Assembly (NCBI GenBank): GCA_013287405.1
Contig: JABDDW010000002.1
Span: forward strand, 1-52,858
Reading direction: 5' to 3'
DNA from: Deltaproteobacteria bacterium
Lineage (GTDB): Bacteria > Bdellovibrionota > Bdellovibrionia > JABDDW01
DNA: 52,858 nt
Positions 6,783-16,502 of this stretch are shown here, piece after piece; position 1 is the first letter of the stretch; each line of letters begins with the position of its first letter. Made by a program: the position numbers and the translations under genes. The notes under the pieces are model-generated. The model saw nothing but the letters and a program-made list of their open reading frames with translations. It had not been told where the DNA came from and did not search any database.

Positions 6783-9356
6783 GTGACTAGCATAAAAGAA
6801 CTTTTAGGATGTGGATGTAGAGCTCATGCCCTCATTGGATCAAAACTGAAAAATGAAGGGAATATCCCTGCCCATACCTTTCCATGGGCAAAGACTCAGT
6901 ACCCCGAAGAGCGACCTGTTTGGCCTACTCATCAGAGTTTGGATTTAAATCTGAACATTGAAAAAGAAGAACTCTCGGGGAGTAATACGATTCAATTCAA
7001 AGTGATTTTTCCTACGGTAGATAGCTTCAAAATAGATGCAGTCGACCTTCGTATTCATGACGTTCAAGTCAATAAGAAGTCCGCCCGTTTTTCCGCTGGA
7101 GAGAAAGCCATTTCTATTTACTTGGAAAAACCTATGGTGCGGGGCGAGGTTGGCGAGGTCAAGATCACCTATACCTGTACCAGACCGAAAGCGGGAATTT
7201 ATTTTATAAAACCTGACTCGAAATATACCGACCGTCCCACCCAGGTGTGGACCCAAGGTCAAGATGATGATTCTCGATATTGGTTTCCGTCCTTTGATGA
7301 ACCCAGAATTAAATGTTCTTATGAAATGAAAATTGAAGTCCCGGCGGGTTTTGTGGCTACAAGTAATGGGGCCCTCCACAGCGAATCCCGCGGGGGAAAG
7401 ACTTGGACATTTTTTTGGAAGAGTTCGGCCCTGATTCCAAGCTATCTCGTGACTCTAACCGTTGGGAAGTTTGCCGAAATCAAGGAGGACTGGCGTGGGA
7501 AGCCCGTTGTTTATCTTTGCGAAAAAGGTCGAGAGGATGAAGCGAAGTTAAGCTTCGGTAAGACTCCACAGATGCTGGATCTCTTTAGTAAAAAAATCGG
7601 GATCGATTATCCCTACGAAAAGTACACTCAAGTCGCCGCTTCTGAATTTGTTTTTGGAGGAATGGAAAATACATCGGCCACGACTCAAACTGATATCACG
7701 CTCCACCCTTATGAGATTGAAGAGGATTTTTCAAGCGACGATCTTGTGGCTCATGAGTTAGCCCATCAGTGGTTCGGTGACCTTGTCACATGTAAGACTT
7801 GGTCCCATGCCTGGCTTAATGAAGGTTGGGCCACTTTTATGGAACAAGTTTTCAAAGAAGAGGATTTGGGCAAAGAAGAAACGGATTATTTTAGATACGA
7901 AGAGTTACAAATCTATCTCAGTGAAGACAAGGGTCTTTACCGCCGTCCTGTGGTCACAGCATTTTATTCCGACCCCGGCGAAGTTTGGGATCGGCACATT
8001 TATCAAAAGGGTGGGCTCGTCTTAAATATGTTGAAAGAAGAGCTGGAAGAAGAAGATTTTTGGAGGGGGACCCGGGAATATTTGAATCACAATAAAGGCG
8101 GAGTTGTAGAAACCGTTGATTTTCAGAGAGCTATGGAAGCCGCCAGTGGGCGAAATCTCCAAGCTTTTTTTGACCAGTGGATTTTTAAAGGTGGGTACCC
8201 TGAGTTAAAGGCCTCTTTTGAATGGGATGACAAAGGGAAGTTAGCCAAATTTAAACTTTCACAAAAACAAGAAGTCACTGACCTTACGCCTGTTTTTAAA
8301 TTTTTGTCCCACGTGGAGTTCTTTTTCAAAGAGGGACCCCCTCTCAAGATTCACATTGCGATGAATGAGAAGGATCAGATCTACTATATGAGTTTGAAAG
8401 AAAAACCAAATTATTGTCGATTTGATGTAGGGAGCCCCTTGATTAAGACCGTGGAATGGGCCTTGCCTGAAGACATGATCAAAGAACAACTCTCTAAAGA
8501 CACCGACGTCTGCGGAAAGATTTGGGCTATGAAACAATTGGCCAAAGAATCTTCTAAGGAAGGCGTGGAGGCTTTGATCGATAGATTGAAGAGTGACACC
8601 TTTTGGGGGGTGAGAGCCGAAGCGGCCCTTTGTCTTGGTGAAGCAAAAACCCAGGAGGCCCTTAAAGCGTTAATAGATGCTCTAAAAGAAGAAAAGAGAA
8701 GTAAAGTTCGAACTCGGATCTGTAACGCGTTGGGGAATTTCGTTGAGCCGTCTGCTTCAGAAGCTCTTATCCATGCTTTGGAAAAAGATAAAAGTATTTT
8801 TGTCCGAGGGGCAGCGGCTCAAAGTTTGGGAAAAACAAAGTCCTCCTTAGCCTTTGATAAGCTAAAAAAGGCCCTGAGCCAGAAAAGTTGGAATGATCAT
8901 ATCCGTGGGCAAGCCTTTCTGGGATTAAGATACTTAAGAGACCCTAGGGCCCTGGAGCTCTTTGTAGAAGGGGCAAAATACGGCGCCCCTAAAGGGGGAC
9001 GTATTCCCGCGGTCTCTGCTCTCAGCGATTACGGTTTAGAGCGAAAAGAAATCACCGAACAATTAGAAGAGTTTTTAAGTGATCCGTTCCCCCGATTAAG
9101 GTTTTTTGCTGCTGATTCTTTGGCAAGGCGTAAAGATGCCTCGGCCCTGGGCGCTATAGAAGAGGCGGCCTACAGAGTAGTAGACGGCCATTTTAAAGCA
9201 TCGGCTTATAGATCCGCTAGAAGGTTGCGTGAGAACTTAAGGAAGCCCGAGGAGCTAAGTCAATTCAGAGAGTCTATTGAGAAACTCCAGGACGAAAACC
9301 GCAAACTCAAAGATCGCTTACAAAAGCTAGAAGAGATCGGATTGAAAAAAGTTTAG
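6783..9356 (+). CDS. M1-family zinc aminopeptidase with C-terminal HEAT repeats and coiled coil
   Basis: 857 residues from a GTG with AGAGG upstream. The N-terminal beta domain is followed by the exopeptidase motif GGMEN (292-296) and the zinc site HELAH (324-328), with the third ligand Glu347 in NEGWATF, exactly HExxH-x18-E. A catalytic Tyr is expected near residue ~410. Residues ~560-820 form HEAT-like repeats (EGVEALIDRLKSDTFWGVRAEAA; SEALIHALEKDKSIFVRGAAAQSL). The end is a short coiled coil (EKLQDENRKLKDRLQKLEE). No signal peptide is evident, so it is probably cytoplasmic. It removes N-terminal residues from peptides; the repeats may recruit partners or substrates. It converges with the HMG-CoA lyase gene, 2 bases away. 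Confidence 0.93.
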   Translation: MTSIKELLGCGCRAHALIGSKLKNEGNIPAHTFPWAKTQYPEERPVWPTHQSLDLNLNIEKEELSGSNTIQFKVIFPTVDSFKIDAVDLRIHDVQVNKKSARFSAGEKAISIYLEKPMVRGEVGEVKITYTCTRPKAGIYFIKPDSKYTDRPTQVWTQGQDDDSRYWFPSFDEPRIKCSYEMKIEVPAGFVATSNGALHSESRGGKTWTFFWKSSALIPSYLVTLTVGKFAEIKEDWRGKPVVYLCEKGREDEAKLSFGKTPQMLDLFSKKIGIDYPYEKYTQVAASEFVFGGMENTSATTQTDITLHPYEIEEDFSSDDLVAHELAHQWFGDLVTCKTWSHAWLNEGWATFMEQVFKEEDLGKEETDYFRYEELQIYLSEDKGLYRRPVVTAFYSDPGEVWDRHIYQKGGLVLNMLKEELEEEDFWRGTREYLNHNKGGVVETVDFQRAMEAASGRNLQAFFDQWIFKGGYPELKASFEWDDKGKLAKFKLSQKQEVTDLTPVFKFLSHVEFFFKEGPPLKIHIAMNEKDQIYYMSLKEKPNYCRFDVGSPLIKTVEWALPEDMIKEQLSKDTDVCGKIWAMKQLAKESSKEGVEALIDRLKSDTFWGVRAEAALCLGEAKTQEALKALIDALKEEKRSKVRTRICNALGNFVEPSASEALIHALEKDKSIFVRGAAAQSLGKTKSSLAFDKLKKALSQKSWNDHIRGQAFLGLRYLRDPRALELFVEGAKYGAPKGGRIPAVSALSDYGLERKEITEQLEEFLSDPFPRLRFFAADSLARRKDASALGAIEEAAYRVVDGHFKASAYRSARRLRENLRKPEELSQFRESIEKLQDENRKLKDRLQKLEEIGLKKV

Positions 9357-9358
9357 TT

Positions 9359-10258
9359 TTATTTGCCTCCATGGGAGGCCAGGGCGGCTTGAAAGTACTT
9401 GCTAGGAAGTTTTCGACCTAAAATTCTTTGAACGTATTCAGTGCCTTTAATCTGGAGTTGCAGATCGATGCCCGTCTCAAATCCCATTCCATTCAACATG
9501 TAGAGGAGATCATCAGTCGCCACATTTCCCGAGGCTCCGGGGGCGTAGGGACAACCTCCGATCCCTCCGCTGCTAGAATCAAAAATACGTACGCCTTCTC
9601 GGAGTGCGCTTAAAATATTAGCGAGGGCTGTACCGCGGGTGTCGTGGAAGTGCAGAGCTAATTTTTTTGCTCCAACCAGTTTGAGAAGGCTCTTTGAAAG
9701 TTTTTGGACTTGGAGGGGGGTGGCCACTCCGATTGTATCTCCCACACTGATTTCGTCGCAACCCAGATCTAAGAGCCGCCTTACAACACTCAAGACACTT
9801 TTGGGTGCGACATTCCCCTCGTAGGGGCATCCAAAAGCTGTGGAAACATACCCGCGGATTTTAATCTTTTTCTTTCTGGCTTCGGGAATGAATAGATTAA
9901 ATCGCTCAAAGCTCCCATCAACGGAAGTGTTAATGTTTTTTTCATTAAAGGTCTCGCTGGCCGCCGTAAAAATGGCGAGGCTCTTAACCCCGCAAGACAC
10001 TGCGTCTTGAAAGCCCCTTTCGTTGGGAACAAGGCTCCAAAAGTTTACGGACGAAGTCTTCGGAAGCTTGGATATTAAATCCATAGTATCGGCCATTTGG
10101 GGGATTTTGTCTGGTCTTACAAAGGAGCCAGCTTCGATATCGCGATGGCCCGCTTTGACGAGCAAAGAAATAAATTCGATTTTTTGTTCTAAAGTAAAAA
10201 TTTCGGTCTCGTTTTGAAGACCGTCTCTGGGTCCTACTTCGACAATTTTAACTTTCAT
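9359..10258 (-). CDS. mvaB: hydroxymethylglutaryl-CoA lyase
   Basis: 299 residues, normal for the family. It cleaves 3-hydroxy-3-methylglutaryl-CoA to acetyl-CoA and acetoacetate, the last step of leucine degradation. Signatures are VGPRDGLQNE at the N-terminus (metal and substrate binding), the HFHDTRGTALAN barrel strand, and the active-site loop GGCPYAPGASGN with the catalytic Cys. GAAGGACGG precedes the ATG. It is the last gene of a five-gene minus-strand operon and overlaps the biotin-carrier gene by 11 bases. Equivalent to liuE in Pseudomonas leucine/isovalerate clusters. Confidence 0.95.
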   Translation of the reverse strand: MKVKIVEVGPRDGLQNETEIFTLEQKIEFISLLVKAGHRDIEAGSFVRPDKIPQMADTMDLISKLPKTSSVNFWSLVPNERGFQDAVSCGVKSLAIFTAASETFNEKNINTSVDGSFERFNLFIPEARKKKIKIRGYVSTAFGCPYEGNVAPKSVLSVVRRLLDLGCDEISVGDTIGVATPLQVQKLSKSLLKLVGAKKLALHFHDTRGTALANILSALREGVRIFDSSSGGIGGCPYAPGASGNVATDDLLYMLNGMGFETGIDLQLQIKGTEYVQRILGRKLPSKYFQAALASHGGK

Positions 10259-10595
10259 TTCCGTCCTTCAGTAAAACTATAACCTTTTCATCGAGAAGAA
10301 CCTGTTCTCCAGCTTTTTTAAAAAATTCTTTTATTTTTCCGTCAAAAGGCGCCTTGAGAGGATATTCCATTTTCATAGCTTCGATAACACAAAGGGTTTG
10401 ACCCATTCGTATAGGCTGACCTTGTCTGAGATCCATCTTCAGTATTTTTCCAGGCATTGGGGACTTGATAACCCCTGAAGATGATGCCAAAGATGAACTC
10501 TTTTTGATATTAGAATTCTCTTCAAGGCTCAGAGCGAAGGTTCGCCCGTCCTTGTGAACCCATAAAATGCTTCCTACTTTTTGACCCTTATCCAT
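10248..10595 (-). CDS. biotin carboxyl carrier protein of the methylcrotonyl-CoA carboxylase
   Basis: 115 residues. The C-terminal ~75 are a biotinyl domain with SPMPGKILKM and the biotinylation site EAMKMEYP (Lys), then the usual VLLDEKVIVLL end. The N-terminal 40 residues (QKVGSILWVHKDGRTFALSL) look like the short beta segment that precedes the biotinyl domain in fused alpha subunits. It overlaps the biotin carboxylase gene by 8 bases and the lyase by 11, so it is tightly coupled. In most leucine clusters this domain is fused to the biotin carboxylase; here it is a separate polypeptide. Confidence 0.92.
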   Translation of the reverse strand: MDKGQKVGSILWVHKDGRTFALSLEENSNIKKSSSLASSSGVIKSPMPGKILKMDLRQGQPIRMGQTLCVIEAMKMEYPLKAPFDGKIKEFFKKAGEQVLLDEKVIVLLKDGNES

Positions 10596-12042
10596 GCCAA
10601 GGTGACTCGTAGGCTAATTCGATGCCACTCGATCTCTCTTCGGGTTGGGTTCGACACAGATCCGCAAAGTCTCTTTGCGCCAGCGTTAGGGGTGCGCCTA
10701 CAAATCCTCTCGGGTACTCTAACTCCAAGAATCGTGTGCTGATTTGGTTTTCTTGGAAGTGGGGCTGAGAAAGAACGCTCTTTAAGAATTCAATATTGGT
10801 GTGCACACCAAAAACAATTAGTTCATCAAGGGTGGCCTTCATCCGGGCTATATTTTCTTTTCTTGTAGGAGCCCAAGTGATGACTTTGCCGATCATGGGA
10901 TCGTAGTGAGTGGTCACGTAATCACCAACACCATATCCGAAGTCAAACCGTCGATGGGGACCTAAAGGAAAAACGAGGTCAGTGATTTGACCAGTGCTAG
11001 GAAGGAATTCTTTTTCAGGGTTCTCAGCATAAATCCGGACTTCCATGGCATGCCCTCGCTGGGCAATTTGATCCTGTTTGAGAGGAAGATTTTGGCCAGA
11101 CGCCACGGCGAACTGCCAATGAACGAGATCTAATCCGAGGACGGCTTCAGTGACCGTATGTTCGACCTGAAGTCTCGTATTTAATTCCATAAAATAAAAT
11201 TTATTATCGGTGTCAAGCAAAAACTCAACGGTCCCCGCATTTTTGTAGCCGGCCCCTTTGGCAATTTTTAGAGCCGACCAGGTTATTTGATCGCGAAGAT
11301 TGGATGTTAAAGAGAGGGACGGCGACTCTTCAAAAATCTTTTGATGCCTTCGTTGAATGCTACACTCTCTCTCAAAAAGATGGATCCCATTCTGGGTTCT
11401 ATCAAAAAAAATCTGAACTTCGATGTGTCTTGGTTGTTCCAAATATTTTTCTATGAAAACGATATCGGAGCCAAAGGCACTTTTTGCCTCCCTCTGAGCA
11501 GACTCGTAGAGTTCAAAGAACTCTTTTTCTTGCCTCGCCACTTTCATCCCTTTACCTCCTCCACCCGCAGCCGCTTTAATAATGCAGGGAAAGCCAACTT
11601 TCTGAGCTTCTTTAAGAAGTTTTTCAGGGTTGGCTTCCACAGCGGTGAAAGAAGGGACGATGGGGACTCCGAGAGATCTTGCCAATTCCTTAGCTTTGAT
11701 TTTATTTCCTGCCAGTCTAATAGCGCTAGAAGGAGGGCCCACAAAGTTAAGTCTTGCCTTTTCTAACGCCTCTACGAAATCGGCATTTTCGCTCAAAAAA
11801 CCAAAGCCGGGGTGGATCAAATCCGCTTTGGTAAGTTTCGCCGCTTCGACGACCTTTGGAATATTAAGATAGGTATCCAGGGCGGAATTGCCGGGAAGTT
11901 CAAATCTTTCTTTTGCGAGTCGGTAGGCCAAGGTGTTCTTATCGGGGGTGGAGTGAAGCAGTATGGATGTAAATCCCAATTCTTCGCAAGCGCGAATGAT
12001 TCTTACGGCCACTTCACCTCGATTAGCGATAAGAACTTTCAT
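10588..12042 (-). CDS. biotin carboxylase subunit of the methylcrotonyl-CoA carboxylase
   Basis: 484 residues from the ATG that begins MKVLIANRGEVAVRII, the canonical N-terminus. An open frame extends 18 residues further upstream, but it would overlap the hydratase gene and adds nonconserved sequence. ATP-grasp motifs: AAAGGGGKGMKV, FIEKYLEQPRHIEVQ and MELNTRLQVEHTVTE. It uses ATP and bicarbonate to carboxylate biotin on the separate carrier protein. Context (carboxyltransferase beta, methylglutaconyl-CoA hydratase, HMG-CoA lyase) assigns it to methylcrotonyl-CoA carboxylase rather than fatty-acid AccC or propionyl-CoA carboxylase. The protein ends right where a fused biotinyl domain would normally continue. 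Confidence 0.93.
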   Translation of the reverse strand: MKVLIANRGEVAVRIIRACEELGFTSILLHSTPDKNTLAYRLAKERFELPGNSALDTYLNIPKVVEAAKLTKADLIHPGFGFLSENADFVEALEKARLNFVGPPSSAIRLAGNKIKAKELARSLGVPIVPSFTAVEANPEKLLKEAQKVGFPCIIKAAAGGGGKGMKVARQEKEFFELYESAQREAKSAFGSDIVFIEKYLEQPRHIEVQIFFDRTQNGIHLFERECSIQRRHQKIFEESPSLSLTSNLRDQITWSALKIAKGAGYKNAGTVEFLLDTDNKFYFMELNTRLQVEHTVTEAVLGLDLVHWQFAVASGQNLPLKQDQIAQRGHAMEVRIYAENPEKEFLPSTGQITDLVFPLGPHRRFDFGYGVGDYVTTHYDPMIGKVITWAPTRKENIARMKATLDELIVFGVHTNIEFLKSVLSQPHFQENQISTRFLELEYPRGFVGAPLTLAQRDFADLCRTQPEERSSGIELAYESPWHG

Positions 12043-12064
12043 GGCAGTACTTTCATGGCAAAAT

Positions 12065-12868
12065 TCACTTGTGCCAAGCCGGTTCTCGCTTTTCAAAAAA
12101 AGCGTTCATTCCTTCTTGCCCCTCTTTTGAAACCCTTCTCTGAGCAATCGTTTTGACTGTTAGTATGCGCCCTTGAGACCAACTTGAAGTCTTGATTTTT
12201 TGAATGAGGTTTTTAGTGATTCTCGTCGCTTCGGGGCCATTATTGGCGATGAGACCCAATTTATTAACTATAAAAATCTGGGACGCCTCTTTATCACCAA
12301 CAAAGTGAACAAGATTAATATTTTTCGCATGATCGGATTTAAAAACTTCAGCGGTCAGCATCAAAGGTCTTGCCGCGCTCTCAGGGATTTTTCGTAGAAC
12401 ATAAGGTGATATGATGCTTGGAACCAGACCGAGTTTAACTTCACTGAGACAAAATTTAGAGTCGGGGTGAGCCGCCACAATATCGCATACTGCAGTTAAT
12501 CCTACACCTCCCCCCATTATACCTCCATGCACATAGGCGAGGACGGGTACGGGGCAAAGGAAGATTTCCTCATACATATTTGAAAGCTTTTGGGCGTCTT
12601 TAGTGTTTTGGGTGAGATTGAATTTTAGACTTTCTCTCATCCAGTTGAGATCGCCCCCGGCACAGAAGCTGGGACCTTCCGCAGCCAAAACGACGGCTAA
12701 AATGCTCTTATCTTTTTTAATTTGAGAAAAAATTTGGGTTAGATTCTTGATCATTTCGCTATTCAGAGCGTTGTGGGCTTCGGGACGAGTGAGCGTAACA
12801 TAAAGAACATTTTTGATTAATGTGGTAGATACAAAATTCGTTGACTCAAATTTCACCTTTAACCTCAC
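12065..12868 (-). CDS. methylglutaconyl-CoA hydratase (enoyl-CoA hydratase family)
   Basis: 267 residues of the crotonase fold. It hydrates 3-methylglutaconyl-CoA to HMG-CoA between the carboxylase and lyase steps of leucine degradation. Motifs: [14 protein letters not shown], the oxyanion-hole segment [16 protein letters not shown] (the AGxDLNWM form is typical of LiuC) and [13 protein letters not shown] with a Gly-rich second oxyanion element. It overlaps the carboxyltransferase gene by 4 bases. The specific assignment rests on the DLNWM motif plus operon position; the general crotonase assignment is secure. Confidence 0.9.
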   Translation of the reverse strand: MRLKVKFESTNFVSTTLIKNVLYVTLTRPEAHNALNSEMIKNLTQIFSQIKKDKSILAVVLAAEGPSFCAGGDLNWMRESLKFNLTQNTKDAQKLSNMYEEIFLCPVPVLAYVHGGIMGGGVGLTAVCDIVAAHPDSKFCLSEVKLGLVPSIISPYVLRKIPESAARPLMLTAEVFKSDHAKNINLVHFVGDKEASQIFIVNKLGLIANNGPEATRITKNLIQKIKTSSWSQGRILTVKTIAQRRVSKEGQEGMNAFFEKREPAWHK

Positions 12869-14520
12869 ATCCTAAAAACGCCAGAGGTTGGCGCTGGAAT
12901 TTCGACATTGGTTGCGGCGGCAAGTCCTCGGGCTAATACACTTCTCGTGTCTACAGGATCAATAATCCCATCGTCCCAAAGCCTGGCTGTTGAATAATAG
13001 GGACTTCCTTCTCGTTCATATTTCTCTAAAGTGGGTTTCATAAATGCTGCTTTTTCTTCGTCGGTCATGGTCTTTCCCGCTGCGGCCATTTGGTCCATCT
13101 TAACGGTAAGAAGAACATTGGCCGCCTGCATGCCGCCCATCACGCTGATTCGAGAATTGGGCCAGGTCCAAAGTTGACGGGGGCGATAAGCACGTCCACA
13201 CATTCCATAATTTCCTGCTCCAAAACTTCCGCCTATGATCACGGTAAACTTAGGAACGTTGGCTTGGCTCACGGCCATCACCATTTTTGCCCCGTCCTTA
13301 GCGATGCCGGCGTTTTCGTATTTTTGCCCCACCATAAACCCGGTGATATTCTGTAAGAAAATAAGGGGAATGCGACGCTGGCAGCAGAGTTCAATAAAAT
13401 GGGTGGCCTTAAGAGCGCTTTCGCTAAAGAGAACGCCGTTATTTGCAATGATTCCAACGGGGAATCCCCACAGTCGCGCAAACCCCGTAACAAGTGTTGT
13501 GCCGTATAACGCTTTGAATTCATGAAATCGGCTTTCATCAACAATACGTGCGATGATTTCACGGACGTCGTAGGGAGTACGGCTATCTTTGGGAATAATT
13601 CCATAAATTTCTCTGGGATCGTAGACGGGGTCCTTTCGTTTGATCGCACCTAAAGCCAAACCTGATTGAAAAAGTGATTTACGGTTGAGATTTTCCACAA
13701 TATTTCTTGTTATGGCCAGGGCGTGCTCATCATTCTCCGCAAGATGATCGGTAACGCCACTTTTTTCGCTGTGAACCTGGGCCCCTCCAAGTGTTTCGGC
13801 ATCCACGATTTCTCCTGTAGCGGCTCTCACTAAAGGAGGCCCTCCCAAGAATATCGTTCCATTTCCCTTCACAATAACTGACTCATCTGACATGGCGGGA
13901 ACATACGCACCGCCTGCGGTGCAAGATCCCATAACGACGGCAATTTGCGGAATTCCAATGGCCGACATTTTTGCTTGGTTATAAAAAATGGCGCCAAAGT
14001 GATCGCGATCGGGAAAGACTTCTGACTGAAGGGGCAGAAAAGCTCCCCCAGAATCCACGAGATAGACGCAAGGGAGATGGTTTTCTTGGGCCACTTCTTG
14101 AGCCCTTAAATGTTTTCTTACTGTGACGGGAAAATAAGTTCCCCCTTTAACCGTGGCATCGTTGCCTACGATAATCACTTCGCGGCCATGAATAACTCCT
14201 ATGCCGGTGACTATACCGGCGCAGGGGGCATCGCCGTCATACATTTCCCAAGCTGCCAAAGGACTAAATTCTAAGAAGGACGAACCTGGATCAATTAACT
14301 TTTGAATTCTTTCGCGAACAGTGAGCTTATTTCTTTGGCGATGTTTTTGTTGTGCTTCGGTACCGCCGCCGGACTCAATTTTTTTAGTTCTCTGTCGAAA
14401 TTGAGTTAAAATTTCGTCGTAGGCTTCTCGATTTGTTTTGAAGTCCGAGGATGTGACATCAAGTTGAGTTTGAATGATTTCCACCTTCAAGAGTCCATCA
14501 CATTTCTCATATTTTTTCAC
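12865..14520 (-). CDS. methylcrotonyl-CoA carboxylase beta (carboxyltransferase) subunit
   Basis: 551 residues from a GTG; an internal GTG at 14484 ([15 protein letters not shown]) would match the usual N-terminus of ~535-residue homologues better. Strong methylcrotonyl-type sequence: [77 protein letters not shown] and the final TSGVFRM. It transfers CO2 from carboxybiotin to 3-methylcrotonyl-CoA. It is the first gene of the operon and starts 20 bases from the divergent RluA gene. No isovaleryl-CoA dehydrogenase gene lies in the window, so the preceding oxidation must be encoded elsewhere. Confidence 0.95.
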   Translation of the reverse strand: MKKYEKCDGLLKVEIIQTQLDVTSSDFKTNREAYDEILTQFRQRTKKIESGGGTEAQQKHRQRNKLTVRERIQKLIDPGSSFLEFSPLAAWEMYDGDAPCAGIVTGIGVIHGREVIIVGNDATVKGGTYFPVTVRKHLRAQEVAQENHLPCVYLVDSGGAFLPLQSEVFPDRDHFGAIFYNQAKMSAIGIPQIAVVMGSCTAGGAYVPAMSDESVIVKGNGTIFLGGPPLVRAATGEIVDAETLGGAQVHSEKSGVTDHLAENDEHALAITRNIVENLNRKSLFQSGLALGAIKRKDPVYDPREIYGIIPKDSRTPYDVREIIARIVDESRFHEFKALYGTTLVTGFARLWGFPVGIIANNGVLFSESALKATHFIELCCQRRIPLIFLQNITGFMVGQKYENAGIAKDGAKMVMAVSQANVPKFTVIIGGSFGAGNYGMCGRAYRPRQLWTWPNSRISVMGGMQAANVLLTVKMDQMAAAGKTMTDEEKAAFMKPTLEKYEREGSPYYSTARLWDDGIIDPVDTRSVLARGLAAATNVEIPAPTSGVFRM

Positions 14521-14540
14521 GGATCTATTTGTAGATTGTC

Positions 14541-15419
14541 ATGCGCTGCGACATAATCTATATTGGGGATATGTTGGAGCAGTCATTTGGCGCACTTTCC
14601 CCCAAAATCAAGGCAGAGTTTTATCGGGGCCCCGACCCATCTCAGCGGTTAGACTTTTTCCTCCAAGGACGAGCTCCAAAGGGCCTTATTGAGTTTGGAG
14701 CTGTCTATATCAACCGCAAGCGCATTATTGATCCGGCCTTTGAGGTATCCAGTGGCGACGTCATTCGCGTCCACCTGAATCCCAAGCGATATTTTCTTGA
14801 TAAGGGAGAAATACTTTCGCGGGTCATTTTTGAAAATGATCATTATATCGTTGTGGATAAACCGTCGGGTCTACCCATGCACCCCACCTTGGACAACTTG
14901 TACGAAAATCTTCTCTGTGCTTTTTCCTTTCCCGCCTACGTCACCCATCGATTAGACGTCCCCACGTCGGGCCTTGTGGCGGTGGCCAAGTCTAAAGAAT
15001 ACCAGCGCTTATTTAACCAACTTATTATGGAGAGAAAGGTTCAAAAGATCTACGAAGCTACAGTTTTAAAAGAACTGCCTTTAGGGGAAGTCGTCCACTA
15101 TATGGAAAATACGGTTAAAGCCCCAAAACGTTTTGCGCTTCAACCTGGTCAAGGTCAGGAGCGCGGGTGGCTTGAATGCCGGATGGATATTCTGGGGTGT
15201 GAAAAGGGCAGTCAAGGACGGTTTAAGGTCACTATAGAATTGAAAACGGGAAGGACCCACCAAATCAGAGGGCAGTTAGCCTTACTAGGCGCACCCATTC
15301 TTGGAGACCAAATGTACGGGGGATGCGCTAATCCCCAATTTTGTTTAAGATCTTGCTCCCTCCTCTTTACCTGTCCTATGGAGAAAAAGGAAAAAAGGTA
15401 CCAGCTTACTTTTGGCTAG
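14541..15419 (+). CDS. RluA-family RNA pseudouridine synthase
   Basis: 292 residues from ATG 14541; ATG 14571 (MLEQSFGALS), with GGGGAT just before it, is an alternative. An S4-like RNA-binding segment (QRLDFFLQGRAPKGLIEFGAVYINRK) precedes the catalytic domain. Synthase motifs: VVDKPSGLPMHP, THRLDVPTSGLV with catalytic Asp139, and ELKTGRTHQIRGQLA. It isomerises specific uridines in rRNA or tRNA; the target is not predictable. The last codons (RYQLTFG then TAG) lie inside the left arm of a 25-bp inverted repeat, so the C-terminus is encoded by a repeat element. Divergent from the leucine operon. Confidence 0.92.
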   Translation: MRCDIIYIGDMLEQSFGALSPKIKAEFYRGPDPSQRLDFFLQGRAPKGLIEFGAVYINRKRIIDPAFEVSSGDVIRVHLNPKRYFLDKGEILSRVIFENDHYIVVDKPSGLPMHPTLDNLYENLLCAFSFPAYVTHRLDVPTSGLVAVAKSKEYQRLFNQLIMERKVQKIYEATVLKELPLGEVVHYMENTVKAPKRFALQPGQGQERGWLECRMDILGCEKGSQGRFKVTIELKTGRTHQIRGQLALLGAPILGDQMYGGCANPQFCLRSCSLLFTCPMEKKEKRYQLTFG

Positions 15420-15461
15420 AAATTGGCACGGTTCTCAGCCAAAAGTAAGCTGGTACCTTTT
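15393..15461. repeat. 25-bp inverted repeat containing GGTACC; likely terminator
   Basis: Perfect arms at 15393-15417 and 15437-15461, separated by 19 bases. The arms begin AAAAGGTACCAGCTTACTTT and the hairpin ends in CCTTTT, so it could terminate transcription on both strands. The left arm encodes the last residues and stop codon of the RluA-type protein. It shares AAAAGGTACC with three other palindromes in this window but has a different interior (AGCTTACTTTTGGCT). Confidence 0.85.
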
Positions 15462-15491
15462 GCCATTTGCTTAATGTGGTACATTAGATGA

Positions 15492-16502
15492 ATGGAATCG
15501 TGGCGAGAAATAAAGAAAGTAGAACTGCACAGGCATCTTGAAGGTTCTGTAAGACTTCAAACTATCTTAGAGGCGGCCCAGGAAGCCGGAGTAACTTTAC
15601 CCACGGAAAACATTCTTGAACTCAAGAACTACACTTCGGTTTTGTCTCCTATGTCCGATTTAGCAATGGTTTTAAAGAGGTTGTCGACAGTGCAATCCAT
15701 TCTGAGCGGACCGAAGGTCCTAAAGCGCGTGGCTTACGAAGCCTGCCGCGATGCCTTTAGCGAAGGAATAAGAGTTCTGGAACTTCGCTACTCTCCTTCT
15801 TTCATATGCTTAAATCATCCGGGACTTAGTTTTGAAAATGTCCATCAAGCTATTGTTGAAGGTGTGGGTCAAGTTGAGACAGAACTTCAAGGCCAAATGG
15901 CGGTAGGGTTGATTGGAATCATAAGTCGGGATCTAGGAATGTCAGCTGCCGAAGAAACCGTGGCGTTGGTCGAAAAGAATAAAAATACTTTTGTGGGTCT
16001 TGATCTCGCCGGCGATGAAGAAGGTTTTAGCAGTTCCCTTTTTAGAAATTGCTTTGGCAGGATTAAAAATAGTGGGCTAGGTATTACGGTTCATAGCGGT
16101 GAGATCACCACCCCCAGGGCTGCAAAAAGTGTTCGAGAAAGTATTGAGGCCTTGGGTGCTACGAGAATTGGTCATGGCATTGCCATTGCTCGAGATCCAG
16201 AGATTTTGGAGTTTGTTAAATCTAGAGATGTTGTTCTTGAAGTGTGTCCCACTAGCAATGTTTATACGGGAGTTTGCGATGATATTTCTGGTCACCCCAT
16301 TTCAAAGCTCATAAAGCGGGGAGTTAAGGTGACGGTTAATTCCGACGATCCTCAATTTTTTGGAATTTCATTAAGCCATGAGTATGAAGCCTTGGCACGT
16401 TACCAGGATTTTTCTCTGGATGACTTTAAGAGGCTCAATGAAGAAGCGCTCAATGCGACATTTATAACAAAGGAAAAGGCGAGAAAAGCATATGGAACCT
16501 AA
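15492..16502 (+). CDS. add: adenosine deaminase family protein
   Basis: 336 residues, the usual length. Metal and substrate motifs of the family appear in order: ELHRHLEGS at residues ~11-19 (two zinc His), GLDLAGDE, TVHSGE (His and catalytic Glu), RIGHGI, CPTSNVYTGV, and VNSDDPQFFG (zinc Asp pair). It would hydrolyse adenosine or a related purine or adenine compound to the inosine or hypoxanthine form. The substrate cannot be fixed by sequence alone because adenine and modified-adenosine deaminases share these motifs. Its end overlaps the next gene by 11 bases, so both are probably one transcript. Confidence 0.92.
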   Translation: MESWREIKKVELHRHLEGSVRLQTILEAAQEAGVTLPTENILELKNYTSVLSPMSDLAMVLKRLSTVQSILSGPKVLKRVAYEACRDAFSEGIRVLELRYSPSFICLNHPGLSFENVHQAIVEGVGQVETELQGQMAVGLIGIISRDLGMSAAEETVALVEKNKNTFVGLDLAGDEEGFSSSLFRNCFGRIKNSGLGITVHSGEITTPRAAKSVRESIEALGATRIGHGIAIARDPEILEFVKSRDVVLEVCPTSNVYTGVCDDISGHPISKLIKRGVKVTVNSDDPQFFGISLSHEYEALARYQDFSLDDFKRLNEEALNATFITKEKARKAYGT

